Below, piece after piece: positions 35,721-45,034 of a stretch of 64,000 nucleotides of DNA. The DNA lies in assembly GCF_002742335.1 (NCBI RefSeq), contig NZ_MDGR01000007.1:3538501-3602500 (forward strand), read 5' to 3'. This DNA comes from Reichenbachiella sp. 5M10 (GTDB lineage Bacteria > Bacteroidota > Bacteroidia > Cytophagales > Cyclobacteriaceae). Under the pieces are notes generated by a model. That model ran no database searches. It was not told where the DNA came from and was given only the letters and a program-made list of their open reading frames with translations. Position 1 is the first letter of the stretch. Every line of letters starts with the position of its first letter. Position numbers and translations under genes: made by a program.

Positions 35721-35955
35721 AAAAGCATCAACAACATTTAACACCATAAGTTTACTCCAACTACACATATCCACATACTCCTCTCTACACTAGAGAAACG
35801 CATAAAAACGCCCCTCACTCCCCTCTATGACTTATTCTACATTCTTTACGAGAATCTAGCAAAAATCACAATACAGAAATCACCTGTTACTTTTAGTTCT
35901 GGCTTAGCCCACTTTTGAATCATAAACATATTCAACAACGCTAAACAACAAAGCC

Positions 35956-36513
35956 ATGAACAAATTAAAATCATTCATAATCATCACCATCCTTGTATCC
36001 ATTGTACAATTCAGTTTTGGTCAAGACCTCAAGTTATCCATTTATAATATGCCTGCTAGAGGAATCAAAGACACTGGCACCTCTGTAGGCTTTTTATTAC
36101 CCGGCTGCATAGGTGACATAGAGGTAGGGGGCTACTACGAACGAAACAGCTATTTTGACAAGGCCTCATCTGACAGTACGGATTTCATCAACGATAGAAC
36201 CTCTACCAGTAGCTATTCAGGTGTATACTCCACGATATACTTGCTTGGAAGTGAGAAATTTGTAGGAGGGGTAAACATGAGAGCTGGTATGGTTGATGCC
36301 AAAAAAGTTGTCATCACCTTTGCAGCAATTGCTGAATACAACGTCAATGAGAACTTATCCATTGGAGCATCTGCACGGTTTATCAGCAAATTGCCCGTGC
36401 TGGAAGCTAAAATATCAACGACAATTGGAACATTCGGCAATAGAGCCAAACGCCAACAAAAGTACAAAGAAGCCAAAGAATACTACCGTTCGATGAGAGT
36501 CAAACGGTTCTAA
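35956..36513 (+). CDS. Exported protein of unknown function, possible small beta-barrel
   Basis: 185 residues with a clear signal peptide (ending VQFSFGQ, about 23). The mature part has alternating beta strands such as KLSIYNMPARG, TSVGFLLPGCIG and SIGASARFISKLP, consistent with an outer-membrane barrel fragment, and a basic C terminus (RQQKYKEAKEYYRSMRVKRF) that is unusual for such proteins. No family recognised. It stands alone between gaps. Confidence 0.5.
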   Translation: MNKLKSFIIITILVSIVQFSFGQDLKLSIYNMPARGIKDTGTSVGFLLPGCIGDIEVGGYYERNSYFDKASSDSTDFINDRTSTSSYSGVYSTIYLLGSEKFVGGVNMRAGMVDAKKVVITFAAIAEYNVNENLSIGASARFISKLPVLEAKISTTIGTFGNRAKRQQKYKEAKEYYRSMRVKRF

Positions 36514-36602
36514 AACCATAGCTCAGTGGTGTTGTTTAGCGTTTACACGCTGCTGGTTTCAAACCGCCTAACATTCGTCACCTCATTTGCCAACTTATGA
36601 AA

Positions 36603-36630
36603 GATAGCATCAAGAACTCTTGATGCTATC
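36603..36630. terminator. 13-bp perfect hairpin after the exported unknown
   Basis: GATAGCATCAAGA and TCTTGATGCTATC are exact complements around a two-base centre, 90 bases past the stop. No T tract follows. Confidence 0.5.
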
Positions 36631-36709
36631 ACTATGTTGGGCTCCTAATGAAAACCCAATCGGCACGACCAAATCACATCGAGCATACTGAGCCTCAAGC
36701 AATATGTGC

Positions 36710-36747
36710 AAAAAAATAAGGCCTGAAGCTTTACCTCAGACCTTATT
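36710..36747 (-). terminator. Terminator of the 243-residue exported protein gene
   Basis: AATAAGG-c-CTGA pairs with TCAG-a-CCTTATT, and the minus strand continues into seven T (36716-36710). It lies 26 bases after the stop at 36773. Confidence 0.8.
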
Positions 36748-36772
36748 CATCCTCATAAGTTAAGAAGAGCCT

Positions 36773-37504
36773 TTACTCACAATTGGCATTATAATCCTCT
36801 ATCGCCATTATACGTACCTGTTCTTTGAACATCATGTTGTTTAGGAACTTATTTCCTCCAGAGGCCTCCTCATTGGATTCCACAACCTGATACTCTCCCT
36901 TTTCTTGTTTCTCTACTACCATTGGACAGTCTGCCAATTCTTTGGTGATATTCATATCGTTGACTAATTTCAACTTGCCCTCTTCGCCTACTCTGTACAC
37001 CAAGTTTGGTTTTGCACAATCGATATAATACGGCTCAAACCCTTCTGGACCTGAGACTACCGACGGAGGGGAATCAAAGTAGTGAAACAGAGAAATCTTA
37101 TCCTCAGACACGACTCTCATAAACATTTTCTTAGGCAGCATATCCATACCTACTGCAGACATATCTGCATATTTGACGGATGCATAGGTCAATGTATCGT
37201 ATCTAAATCCACTACAATTCTTCGCTTCGTATGACTCATAGAGTTTGTTTTTTATTTTTTCTGCTTTCGCAAAAACGTCCTTCTCGATAAACTTCATCTT
37301 ATCTTGAAATTGCCAAGGTGCGTCGAAGGCCTTACCGTCCGAGTACGCTGTCCCTGTTCTTTTGAAGTACCCCTCTATTTCTTTCTCTCCATCAAAAATA
37401 ACTCCTGGCACCACCCCTTCTTTCTTAATTTTCTCTTCGATCTGACAAAATGCAGACACCGATACGAACAAAACCAATAGCAAACTGGTTGATATTTTTT
37501 TCAT
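36773..37504 (-). CDS. Exported protein of unknown function
   Basis: 243 residues. Signal peptide (ending VSAFCQ, about residue 21). The mature part is soluble, with SVKYADMSAVGMDMLPKKMF and HYFDSPPSVVSGPEGFEPYY stretches and three to four cysteines (NCSGF, DCAKP, ADCPM, NANCE) that may form disulfides. Not a family I know; it has the look of the DUF4138- or lipocalin-like unknowns common in this phylum but this is not supported. Confidence 0.45.
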   Translation of the reverse strand: MKKISTSLLLVLFVSVSAFCQIEEKIKKEGVVPGVIFDGEKEIEGYFKRTGTAYSDGKAFDAPWQFQDKMKFIEKDVFAKAEKIKNKLYESYEAKNCSGFRYDTLTYASVKYADMSAVGMDMLPKKMFMRVVSEDKISLFHYFDSPPSVVSGPEGFEPYYIDCAKPNLVYRVGEEGKLKLVNDMNITKELADCPMVVEKQEKGEYQVVESNEEASGGNKFLNNMMFKEQVRIMAIEDYNANCE

Positions 37505-37668
37505 AATTCCTAACTGATTAAAACGTGATCTTTATAACTGCTATGATAATGCAATTAACCGAATACGAATCACCGTTCGAATAAAAAACGCCTACACCTG
37601 CAAAAACAACTCGCAGCAACCACCCCACTATACATCTTTTTGAGAATTTCTGTTAGTGAGTCAATAAA

Positions 37669-37682
37669 AATGAACGTTCATT
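37669..37682. promoter_or_regulatory. Palindromic operator candidate for the TetR regulator
   Basis: AATGAACGTTCATT, a perfect 14-bp palindrome, 52 bases before the ATG of the TetR gene and downstream of nothing else. TetR-family repressors bind palindromes of this size with TGAACGTTCA-like cores, usually next to their own gene. Confidence 0.7.
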
Positions 37683-37733
37683 CAATTTTTACGTACAACT
37701 TAGAATTAGCAAGCAATTGACACGCGACAAACA

Positions 37734-38312
37734 ATGGTCAAACTTCAGAAAAGCATTGAAAAACGTAAAGCACTCCTACGTGCCACGCTCTGCCTTATCC
37801 AAAAAGGAGGCATACAAGCGGCCTGTATGTCTCAAGTTGCCAAACATGCTGGAGTATCTCCGGGGACGATCTATTTGTATTTCCAAAACAAAGAAGACAT
37901 GATCAATCAATTGTATTTGGCAGCCAAAGGAAACTTCAGTCTGGCAGCCTTTGCACAGTATGACACAACCGAGCCCGTCTATACTGCATTTAAGAAAATT
38001 TGGCACAACATACTGAACTACAAAACCGAAAACCCCGAAGAAGCTTCATTCCTCAATCAGTGCGACAACACGCCATTGATTGCTCCCGAGATTCGACAAG
38101 AAGGCCTCAAACATCTCCAACCCCTTTTGGATCTCTGGTCTAGAGGAAAACAAGAAGGGCTCATCAAGGACAGCTCTCCCTACTTGCTCTATGCCCAAAC
38201 CATCTACCCTATGGCATTCCTCATGAACCCCATCCACTGCCAACACTACCTCCTAAACAAAGAAACAGCCCATGAAGCCTTTCAGGCAGCCTGGGACAGT
38301 ATCAAAGTATAA
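37734..38312 (+). CDS. TetR-family transcriptional regulator
   Basis: 192 residues. N-terminal helix-turn-helix at about 12-55: ALLRATLCLIQKGGIQAACM, SQVAKHAGVSPGTIYLYFQN, KEDM. The C-terminal ligand-binding part is helical with no known signature. It lies 32 bases before a nitroreductase gene on the same strand, so it probably controls that enzyme and itself through the palindrome upstream. Confidence 0.93.
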   Translation: MVKLQKSIEKRKALLRATLCLIQKGGIQAACMSQVAKHAGVSPGTIYLYFQNKEDMINQLYLAAKGNFSLAAFAQYDTTEPVYTAFKKIWHNILNYKTENPEEASFLNQCDNTPLIAPEIRQEGLKHLQPLLDLWSRGKQEGLIKDSSPYLLYAQTIYPMAFLMNPIHCQHYLLNKETAHEAFQAAWDSIKV

Positions 38313-38344
38313 ATAACGAAACAACATTATTAACACATTACAAC

Positions 38345-38977
38345 ATGGAATTATTAGATAAATTGAACTGGCGCTATGCCACCAAAGCCATGAATGGCGA
38401 AAAAGTACCTCAAGAAAAAGTAGACCACATCATCGAAGCAGCTTCACTCGCTCCTACATCTAGCGGACTACAACCTTTCGAGATCTTGGTAGTGACAAAC
38501 CCAGAAGTCAAAGCCAAAATCAGAGCCATCGCTTGGGATCAATCCGTGGTGACGGACTGCTCACACCTACTGGTATTTGCGGCATGGGACACCTACACCG
38601 CAGAACGTATCAACAAGATGTTTGACCTGACGAACGAACTCCGTGGGTTCACCAACGAAGGCTGGGAAAACTACCGCCAGAAACTACTCAACAGCTACCC
38701 ACAGCAAGATGCTGAGACCAACTTCAACCATGCCGCACGTCAAGCCTATATTGCTTTCTCTCAAGCGATTGCTGCGGCGGCATTCGAAGGAGTGGACAGT
38801 ACTCCCATGGAAGGATTCGACGCAACAGCTCTGGACGAAATCCTCGATCTGAAAGAAAAAGGATTGAGAAGTTGTGTTCTATTGCCTCTGGGCTATCGAG
38901 ACACGGACACCGACTGGTTAGTCAACCTTCCAAAAGTGAGAAAAAGCACAGAGGACTTGGTCACTCTAGTAGACTAA
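38345..38977 (+). CDS. Nitroreductase-family NAD(P)H-dependent oxidoreductase
   Basis: 210 residues, NfsB/YdgI-like fold. FMN-binding parts: NWRYATKAMNG (8-18), SLAPTSSGLQPFEILVV (34-50), AIAAAAFEGVDSTPMEGFD (about 138-156) and GLRSCVLLPLGYRD (175-188). It reduces nitro, quinone or similar compounds with FMN. Together with the TetR gene it is a two-gene response unit, ended by a terminator 19 bases downstream. Confidence 0.9.
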   Translation: MELLDKLNWRYATKAMNGEKVPQEKVDHIIEAASLAPTSSGLQPFEILVVTNPEVKAKIRAIAWDQSVVTDCSHLLVFAAWDTYTAERINKMFDLTNELRGFTNEGWENYRQKLLNSYPQQDAETNFNHAARQAYIAFSQAIAAAAFEGVDSTPMEGFDATALDEILDLKEKGLRSCVLLPLGYRDTDTDWLVNLPKVRKSTEDLVTLVD

Positions 38978-38995
38978 AGCCATAGTACAAAAACC

Positions 38996-39035
38996 AAAAA
39001 GAGGGTACCCTAATTGATTGGGACACCCTCTTTTT
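38996..39035. terminator. Bidirectional terminator after the nitroreductase gene
   Basis: AAAAAGAGGGT pairs with ACCCTCTTTTT, with an inner CCC/GGG pair. T runs on both strands, so it also ends the scramblase-like gene that converges on it. Confidence 0.9.
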
Positions 39036-39054
39036 GATTCTATGAAGTAACCTC

Positions 39055-39642
39055 CTACTCCTTCAATACCATATCGATACACATCACTGCCGCCAAAATC
39101 AACAATCTCATCGGGTGACCTTCATTCACTTTTTCATCAATCTTGAGCATGTAATTGTCCGCAGTAGTAAACAACTCACGTCCCATTCCTGCCCATTCTT
39201 TGCTCACCGAAGCAAATTCCACTTGGTCTTTGATAAATTTAAAATCCCAGCTTGTCCACTTCCCTTTGAGGGTACAGAGTACTCGATCACTGGCATCCAA
39301 TACATCAAACTTCCCTCCTATTGAAAAGAATTTCTGTTTGAATTTGCCCACTAGTTGATCCTTTTCGTCAAACACCTCTACGGTAGACAAGAAAATCGAG
39401 ATCCCTCGCTTGACGGTCAAGACTTTTTCACCAGTAGCCGTCTTGATCTCTATGTCAAATGGAGTCATCCGCTTATAATCCGTAAAGCGAAACATTTTAG
39501 TCAAGAAACCAAGATTCTCTTCTCGACAAGTCATGATCATCTCCTGATTGCTAGGGTCATGAATATCGTAATTATTGGCCGCCTTGAACATTCCTACATG
39601 CTCTTTTACAAAAAACAGGTTCCGATCTAGTATTGGATTCAT
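39055..39642 (-). CDS. Phospholipid scramblase / LURP-one-like protein
   Basis: 195 residues. The beta-barrel pattern with NLFFVKEHVGMFKAANNYDI, TPFDIEIKTATGEKVLTVKR and VEVFDEKDQLVGKFKQKFFS fits the Tubby C-terminal/scramblase-related fold; the C terminus is a hydrophobic helix (MRLLILAAVMCIDMVL), as in other members. Function in bacteria is unknown; membrane-linked lipid binding is possible. It converges with the nitroreductase gene. Confidence 0.7.
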   Translation of the reverse strand: MNPILDRNLFFVKEHVGMFKAANNYDIHDPSNQEMIMTCREENLGFLTKMFRFTDYKRMTPFDIEIKTATGEKVLTVKRGISIFLSTVEVFDEKDQLVGKFKQKFFSIGGKFDVLDASDRVLCTLKGKWTSWDFKFIKDQVEFASVSKEWAGMGRELFTTADNYMLKIDEKVNEGHPMRLLILAAVMCIDMVLKE

Positions 39643-39704
39643 TCTATTCGTTTTTCTTCAATTTATACTTTCTTAATCAGGAGTGGGTATGCGAAACAAT
39701 CAAG

Positions 39705-41951
39705 TTACAAAATCCTCAACTTAGCAAAACTCAACAGCAGCGTCTTCTCTCCTGCTTTGTCAAATGAGATATGTGCCTTTCTATTCGCACCTTGGACCTC
39801 TATTTTTGTCACCTCTCCGAACCCAAATTTTGGATGTTCGACTTTATCGCCAACCGCAAGTTTCGACGTATTACTGGGCTTGAAGTTCGCCGAAGGTTTG
39901 TGCACGACTGCCTGATTTACGGGCTTCCGCACAGGTTGTGTGGCATTCCCGATGAAGTTCTTGGTATAGTCGCCAGACGGAGAACTAGGTGAACTGAACT
40001 TCTGATTGAGCTTGAGAAAATCCTTGTCGATTTCCTCAAGGAAACGGCTTGGCTCACAAGTCTTGAGTCTCCCAAATCGGTACCTCGTCAAAGCGTAACT
40101 CATATAAAGCTTCTTCTCAGCACGCGTGATGGCCACATAAAACAATCGACGCTCCTCCTCTAGGTCTTGACGAGAGCTAATCATCATTTGTGATGGAAAC
40201 AAATCTTCCTCCATCCCCACGACGAACACATTCTTAAACTCAAGCCCTTTGGACGAGTGAATCGTCATCAATGTCACGAAATCTTTGTCCTCGTCCTTGT
40301 CATTGTCAGCATCCGTGAGGAGTGCAATCTCTTGGAGAAAAGACCCCATAGATTTGTCTTCACTCTCAGGATTATCTACAAACTCCTTAATACCATTAAG
40401 CAACTCTTGTACGTTTTCGTATCTACTCCTCCCCTCTACAGTCTTGTCGTCGTAGAGCTCTTTGAGCAACCCAGAGTTTTTGGCAATTTGCGAAGCAGCC
40501 TCAAACGCATCTTTCTTCTCTACAGCAAGCTTGAAGGTCTTGACCAAAGTCACAAACTCCTCCACTGCTGAAGCCCCCCTACCGCCCAGTATGTTTTGGG
40601 CATTTTGAAGTGCTGTCCATAGGTCTGCATTGTTTTCGGCTGCCGCCAAAACCAACTTCTCCACCGACGATGCCCCTATCCCTCGCTTGGGCAGGTTGAT
40701 GATTCGACGCAAAGCCTGTTCATCGTTTTGATTGACCGAAAAGCGGATATAACCTAAAATATCTTTGATTTCTTTGCGCTGATAAAACGACAATCCACCG
40801 ACGATTTTGTATTTGATATGGTTGCGACGCAAAGCCTCCTCCAATGCTCTAGATTGACTATTGGTCCGGTAGAGTATCGCAAAATCAGAGTTGTGGTAGT
40901 GGTTTTGATTCTTGGATTCAAAAATCGCTGACGCGACAAGCTTCCCTTCTTCATTGTCGGTAGTCGCCTTGATCAAGTCGATCAAAGAACCTTCCTCGTT
41001 GTCTGTCCAGACACTTTTCCGCAACTGGTTCTTGTTGTTGCTGATGATAGAATTGGCTGCTCCAACGATGGTTTTGGACGAACGATAGTTCTGCTCCAAC
41101 TTGATCACATTCAATTCTGGATAGTCTTTCTCAAAATTCAGAATATTCTGAATATCTGCACCACGAAAGGCATAAATACTCTGTGCATCATCCCCCACCA
41201 CACAAATATTGCGACGTACTGCAGCAAGCTTTTTGGTAATCAGGTACTGCGAGATATTCGTATCCTGAAACTCATCCACCATCACATATTGAAAGCGCTG
41301 CTGGTATTTATTGAGCACATCCACATGATCACGAAACAACACATTGGTATTGAAAAGCAAATCATCAAAGTCCATGGCATCTGCTTTGAAGCACCGCTTG
41401 ACGTACTCCTTGTATATTTTACCCATCTCTGGCTTACCATTTTCGGTATCATCAGCGAGATAGATGGGGTTGTTGAGGTATTCCTGCCAAGATACCAGAC
41501 GATTTTTGGCACTAGAAATACGATTGAGCACCACATTGGGCTTGTAGAGTTTGTCGTCTAATCCAAAATACTTTACGATGATTTTGATCAGTGATTTGGA
41601 ATCATCCGAATCGTAAATCGTGAAGTGGCTGGGGTAACCCAACTTATCAGCCTCCGCACGTAGAATACGAGAAAAAACAGAGTGAAAAGTCCCCATCCAT
41701 AGGTTGCGAGCATCCGTCCCTACGACATCTTCGATACGATGACGCATCTCCTTGGCTGCTTTGTTGGTAAATGTCAACGATAGAATCGAAAACGGATCCA
41801 CATTTTTGGACTTGAGCAAATGTGCAATACGATAAGTAAGTACCCGTGTCTTGCCCGATCCTGCTCCAGCAATAATCATGGTAGGTCCCTCAGTCTTGAT
41901 GACCGCTTCACGCTGTGGGGGGTTCAATAGTTCTAGGTAATCTTGTTCCAT
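39705..41951 (-). CDS. uvrD: UvrD/PcrA-family ATP-dependent DNA helicase
   Basis: 748 residues, superfamily 1A helicase that unwinds DNA in repair and replication restart. Motifs: Walker A GAGSGKT (about 29-35), Ia TFTNKAAKEM, II DEFQDTN (about 225), III VVGDDAQSIYAFRGAD, IV LEQNYRSS, V MTIHSSKGLEF (about 560), VI RRLFYVAITRA. The C-terminal KLAVGDKVEHPKFGFGEV region is a Tudor-like domain typical of PcrA/UvrD of Gram-positive and Bacteroidota. The ATG is one base after the DUF3109 stop, so the two are co-transcribed. Confidence 0.95.
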   Translation of the reverse strand: MEQDYLELLNPPQREAVIKTEGPTMIIAGAGSGKTRVLTYRIAHLLKSKNVDPFSILSLTFTNKAAKEMRHRIEDVVGTDARNLWMGTFHSVFSRILRAEADKLGYPSHFTIYDSDDSKSLIKIIVKYFGLDDKLYKPNVVLNRISSAKNRLVSWQEYLNNPIYLADDTENGKPEMGKIYKEYVKRCFKADAMDFDDLLFNTNVLFRDHVDVLNKYQQRFQYVMVDEFQDTNISQYLITKKLAAVRRNICVVGDDAQSIYAFRGADIQNILNFEKDYPELNVIKLEQNYRSSKTIVGAANSIISNNKNQLRKSVWTDNEEGSLIDLIKATTDNEEGKLVASAIFESKNQNHYHNSDFAILYRTNSQSRALEEALRRNHIKYKIVGGLSFYQRKEIKDILGYIRFSVNQNDEQALRRIINLPKRGIGASSVEKLVLAAAENNADLWTALQNAQNILGGRGASAVEEFVTLVKTFKLAVEKKDAFEAASQIAKNSGLLKELYDDKTVEGRSRYENVQELLNGIKEFVDNPESEDKSMGSFLQEIALLTDADNDKDEDKDFVTLMTIHSSKGLEFKNVFVVGMEEDLFPSQMMISSRQDLEEERRLFYVAITRAEKKLYMSYALTRYRFGRLKTCEPSRFLEEIDKDFLKLNQKFSSPSSPSGDYTKNFIGNATQPVRKPVNQAVVHKPSANFKPSNTSKLAVGDKVEHPKFGFGEVTKIEVQGANRKAHISFDKAGEKTLLLSFAKLRIL

Positions 41952-41952
41952 G

Positions 41953-42525
41953 CTATAGCTCTTGCTTTCCTTCTATCTCTTGCTCTAATTTCCCGTACCA
42001 TTCCTTTCCATATTTCCTCACAAGAGGTTCTTTTAGAAATTTGTACACGGGCACTTTGAGTTGTTCGCCCAAGTTACATGCAGGTGCACAGATGTCCCAC
42101 TGATCATAATTCAACGCATCATAATGATCGTACTTCGTGATACGAATAGGATATAGATGGCAGGATATGGGCTTTTGCCAGGTGACTTTGCCGTCACGAT
42201 AAGCCTGATCAATCGCACATTTGAGAATATTTTTTTCGTCATAGATTGCAAAGGCACACTCCCGACCGTTGATGGTCGTGGTAGAGTAGTCCCCTTCTTC
42301 GTCTAGCAGATATGCACCTTCCTTTTCTATTGCCTCTCGACCTTCGTGGGACAGGTAGGGTTTGACTACCTCTATGACTTCCTCAATCAATGGCAACTCC
42401 TCCTCATCCAGTGGCGCACCCAAATCCCCCTCCACACAGCATGCTCCCTTGCATTTGTTCAAGTCACACACAAAATGCCTCTCTTTCAAATCATCCGAAA
42501 GAACCGCATTATCCAAAATTATCAT
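41953..42525 (-). CDS. DUF3109-family cysteine-rich protein
   Basis: 190 residues. Conserved cysteines in [11 protein letters not shown] (20-30), GRECAFA (near 87), LKCAID (near 100), SCHLYP (near 118) and CAPACN (near 140) suggest an iron-sulfur or zinc site; the family is conserved across Bacteroidota and its role is unknown. It precedes uvrD by one base, a pairing that hints at a housekeeping link. Confidence 0.85.
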   Translation of the reverse strand: MIILDNAVLSDDLKERHFVCDLNKCKGACCVEGDLGAPLDEEELPLIEEVIEVVKPYLSHEGREAIEKEGAYLLDEEGDYSTTTINGRECAFAIYDEKNILKCAIDQAYRDGKVTWQKPISCHLYPIRITKYDHYDALNYDQWDICAPACNLGEQLKVPVYKFLKEPLVRKYGKEWYGKLEQEIEGKQEL

Positions 42526-42570
42526 ACCGTAGCTATTGAATTACATTGAATCAAAACAAGGAGTTTGATA

Positions 42571-42990
42571 TCATTCGACATTTTTAGTCAAATAGGTATC
42601 CACCTCCTCCAATATTTCTGAGGTTAGGGGTTTAGTAAACAGTTTTTGCACCTCTCTGTATTGATCTGCCAGCTCTGCATCTTGGTAGTACTGTGAGGAA
42701 GTCAGGACAAACAATTTTATTTTTTCCGTATCGACTGCTGTCATCATCTTGCGGTACTCTCGGATAAAATCCCATCCACTGATCGTCGGCATATTGATAT
42801 CCAACAAAATCACATCCGGCAAATCCTGAGGACTACTCTTTACTTTCTCCTCCAGATAGGTCAACCCTCGGGTCGAACTCGTCAAGGACTCAACTTGGGT
42901 TTCGGGATTATAGTCATTAATTACTTTCGTACAAATCAAGTTATTGATTTCATCGTCATCGATTATTAAAATTTTTACGGGCTTGCTCAT
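42571..42990 (-). CDS. Single-domain response regulator (CheY-like)
   Basis: 139 residues, receiver domain only. Acidic pocket D11-D13, phospho-acceptor D64 in ILLDINMP, switch residue in FVLTSS (T about 100) and the KP pair in LFTKPLT. With no output domain it must act by protein contact. A partner histidine kinase is not adjacent. Upstream on this strand, TATATTTG at 43062-43055 resembles a -7 element. Confidence 0.92.
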   Translation of the reverse strand: MSKPVKILIIDDDEINNLICTKVINDYNPETQVESLTSSTRGLTYLEEKVKSSPQDLPDVILLDINMPTISGWDFIREYRKMMTAVDTEKIKLFVLTSSQYYQDAELADQYREVQKLFTKPLTSEILEEVDTYLTKNVE

Positions 42991-43054
42991 TTAATTATCT
43001 TCGGACTAATAAGGTGTTAGGGCTAGGTAATTTGCTTAATTATCTTTAGAACCT

Positions 43055-43062
43055 CAAATATA
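43055..43062 (-). promoter_or_regulatory. Possible -7 element upstream of the response regulator
   Basis: Minus strand TATATTTG, fits TAnnTTTG, 65 bases before the response-regulator ATG. No clear -33 TTTG at 19-20 bases further upstream, so only a half-site. Confidence 0.35.
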
Positions 43063-43152
43063 CATTATTGGTAATTTTCTCTTTAACTTATTCTATAATT
43101 CCAACCCACACCCCTACTAATTCGTCTAAACTGTTACACCAAATTCTAAATC

Positions 43153-43668
43153 ATGCGCACACAAATAATACACCGCATCACACTACTCGCTACTTTGTCT
43201 CTCCTGCTACTCGGGCCACTCTTGGCTCAAACTCCCAAAGCCAGCCCTCCCAAAACTGCTGAGAGAGAGATCAACGGCAAGACCATCACCATCAACTACT
43301 CAAGCCCCTCTAAAAAAGGTCGCCAAATATGGGGAGAGCTCGTCAAGTATGACAAAGTATGGCGTACAGGTGCAAATGAAGCGACTACACTAGAAATAAG
43401 CGACGATATCCTCATTGGCGGCAAAGCACTAAAGAAAGGGAAATATGCACTATTCACTATTCCTAACAAGGACAAATGGACCATCATCATCAACAGCAAT
43501 GCAAACCAATGGGGAGCCTACAGCTACGACAAAGAACGGGATGTACTGCGTTTTGACGTGAAACCTAGCCCAGCGAGCTTTACTGAAATGTTTACCATCA
43601 CCATCTCAGAAACGGGCACCATTTCACTGATTTGGGACGAACTCAAAGTTGAGTTTCCCATCGAATAG
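43153..43668 (+). CDS. Exported DUF2911-family protein
   Basis: 171 residues with a signal peptide ending LLAQT (about 24-26). DUF2911 hallmarks: INYSSPSKKGRQIWGELV, DKVWRTGANEATTLEISDDI, GKYALFTIPNKDKWTIIINS and NQWGAYSYDKERDVLRFDV. Members are periplasmic beta-sandwich proteins of unknown role. Monocistronic, with a terminator after the stop. Confidence 0.92.
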   Translation: MRTQIIHRITLLATLSLLLLGPLLAQTPKASPPKTAEREINGKTITINYSSPSKKGRQIWGELVKYDKVWRTGANEATTLEISDDILIGGKALKKGKYALFTIPNKDKWTIIINSNANQWGAYSYDKERDVLRFDVKPSPASFTEMFTITISETGTISLIWDELKVEFPIE

Positions 43669-43700
43669 ATTCAATCTATCGGACAGTAAGCAATTCTCCT

Positions 43701-43734
43701 AGCTCCACTTAACCCGTGGAGCTTCTTTTATTTT
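43701..43734 (+). terminator. Terminator after the DUF2911 gene
   Basis: AGCTCCAC pairs with GTGGAGCT over a seven-base loop, followed by a T-rich run (TCTTTTATTTT). It abuts the rarA stop on the other strand, so only plus-strand use is likely. Confidence 0.8.
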
Positions 43735-43735
43735 C

Positions 43736-44992
43736 TCAGTACCCATATTTCCCTTTCCACTGGGCATGGAGTCTTTTACGCATTTCTTCTTCACGTGCAT
43801 TCCCTTTTGGGTCGTATAGGGCAGTGCCTTTGATCTCATCCGGCAGATATTCCTGCATCACAAAATTCCCCTTATGATCATGGGCATATTGATATCCTTT
43901 GCCATACCCCAAGTCCTTCATCAGGTTGGTCGGGGCATTGCGTATGTCCAAAGGAATCGACAAATCTCCTGTTTGCTGCACCAACTGCTGAGCACGATTG
44001 ATGGCCATATAAGCCGCATTGCTCTTCGCCGAACAAGCGAGGTAAGTCACACACTGTGACAAGATGATGCGAGCCTCTGGATACCCTATTACATTCACCG
44101 CCTGAAAGGCATTGTTGGCAATCACAAGAGCCGTTGGGTTAGCATTGCCGATATCCTCAGAAGCTAAGATTAGCAACCTACGCGCTATGAATTTGACATC
44201 CTCCCCCCCCTCGATCATGCGAGCAAGATAATACACCGCTGCATTAGGATCACTCCCTCGAATAGACTTGATGAAGGCCGAAATGATGTCATAGTGCATC
44301 TCTCCATCCTTGTCATACATCGCAGCTTTCTGTTGGGCTACCTCGATAACCCAATCATTGGTAACGACCTTCTCTTCGCCCTCGATTGACTCGATGACTA
44401 CCTCTAGCAGATTGAGGAGCTTCCGACCATCTCCTCCGGACAATCGCAACAAAGCTTGGTCTTCGGCAATGGTAATATTCTCCTTGGACAAAAATTCATC
44501 CTGCCGCAAGGCTTTGTCCACGAGCATCATCAGTTCCTCTTTTTCCAGAGCTTTGAGTGTGTAGGTCTGACATCTAGACAAAAGTGCCGCATTGACCTCA
44601 AAACTAGGGTTTTCGGTAGTCGCCCCGATAAGTGTGATTTGCCCCTTCTCTACAGCAGCCAACAAGGCATCCTGCTGTGACTTGTTGAAGCGGTGAATCT
44701 CATCAATAAAAAGTATGGATTTAGCACCATATTTCGCTTTGGCGATCACCTCACGAATATCTTTGACACCTGCATTGATCGCACTCAGCGAAAAGAATGG
44801 CATCTTCGCGGTATTGGCGATGATGTTTGCGATGGTGGTTTTACCCACTCCAGGAGGCCCCCACAAAACCATAGATGGCACCATACCTGACGAAACGGCA
44901 CGCTTCAATATTCCTTTGAGATGAGATTGACCAACGAGCTCTTCTAGACTTGTAGGTCTCAAACGCTCCGCCAAGGGTGACTGATTCAACAT
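43736..44992 (-). CDS. rarA: Replication-associated recombination protein RarA/MgsA
   Basis: 418 residues from the ATG 44992 ([20 protein letters not shown]), preferred to the longer frame by family style. AAA+ ATPase: Walker [10 protein letters not shown] (about 46-54), Walker [11 protein letters not shown] (about 94), then the MgsA C-terminal domain ([31 protein letters not shown]). It acts at stalled forks, loading or removing replication proteins. It follows a lipoprotein gene by 42 bases. Confidence 0.95.
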   Translation of the reverse strand: MLNQSPLAERLRPTSLEELVGQSHLKGILKRAVSSGMVPSMVLWGPPGVGKTTIANIIANTAKMPFFSLSAINAGVKDIREVIAKAKYGAKSILFIDEIHRFNKSQQDALLAAVEKGQITLIGATTENPSFEVNAALLSRCQTYTLKALEKEELMMLVDKALRQDEFLSKENITIAEDQALLRLSGGDGRKLLNLLEVVIESIEGEEKVVTNDWVIEVAQQKAAMYDKDGEMHYDIISAFIKSIRGSDPNAAVYYLARMIEGGEDVKFIARRLLILASEDIGNANPTALVIANNAFQAVNVIGYPEARIILSQCVTYLACSAKSNAAYMAINRAQQLVQQTGDLSIPLDIRNAPTNLMKDLGYGKGYQYAHDHKGNFVMQEYLPDEIKGTALYDPKGNAREEEMRKRLHAQWKGKYGY

Positions 44993-45034
44993 ATTATTTG
45001 GGTATCGAATTTTGTAACTCAACCAAGCTCGTGC

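Noticed and set aside
35568-35774. A 68-codon minus-strand frame over the DUF5522 gene
   Set aside because: It is antisense to a frame that has a conserved cysteine-rich family pattern, so the plus-strand gene is preferred.
36514-36600. A structured RNA downstream of the exported unknown (GTTTACACGCTGC region)
   Set aside because: I could not fold it into any known RNA; a chance hairpin cannot be excluded.
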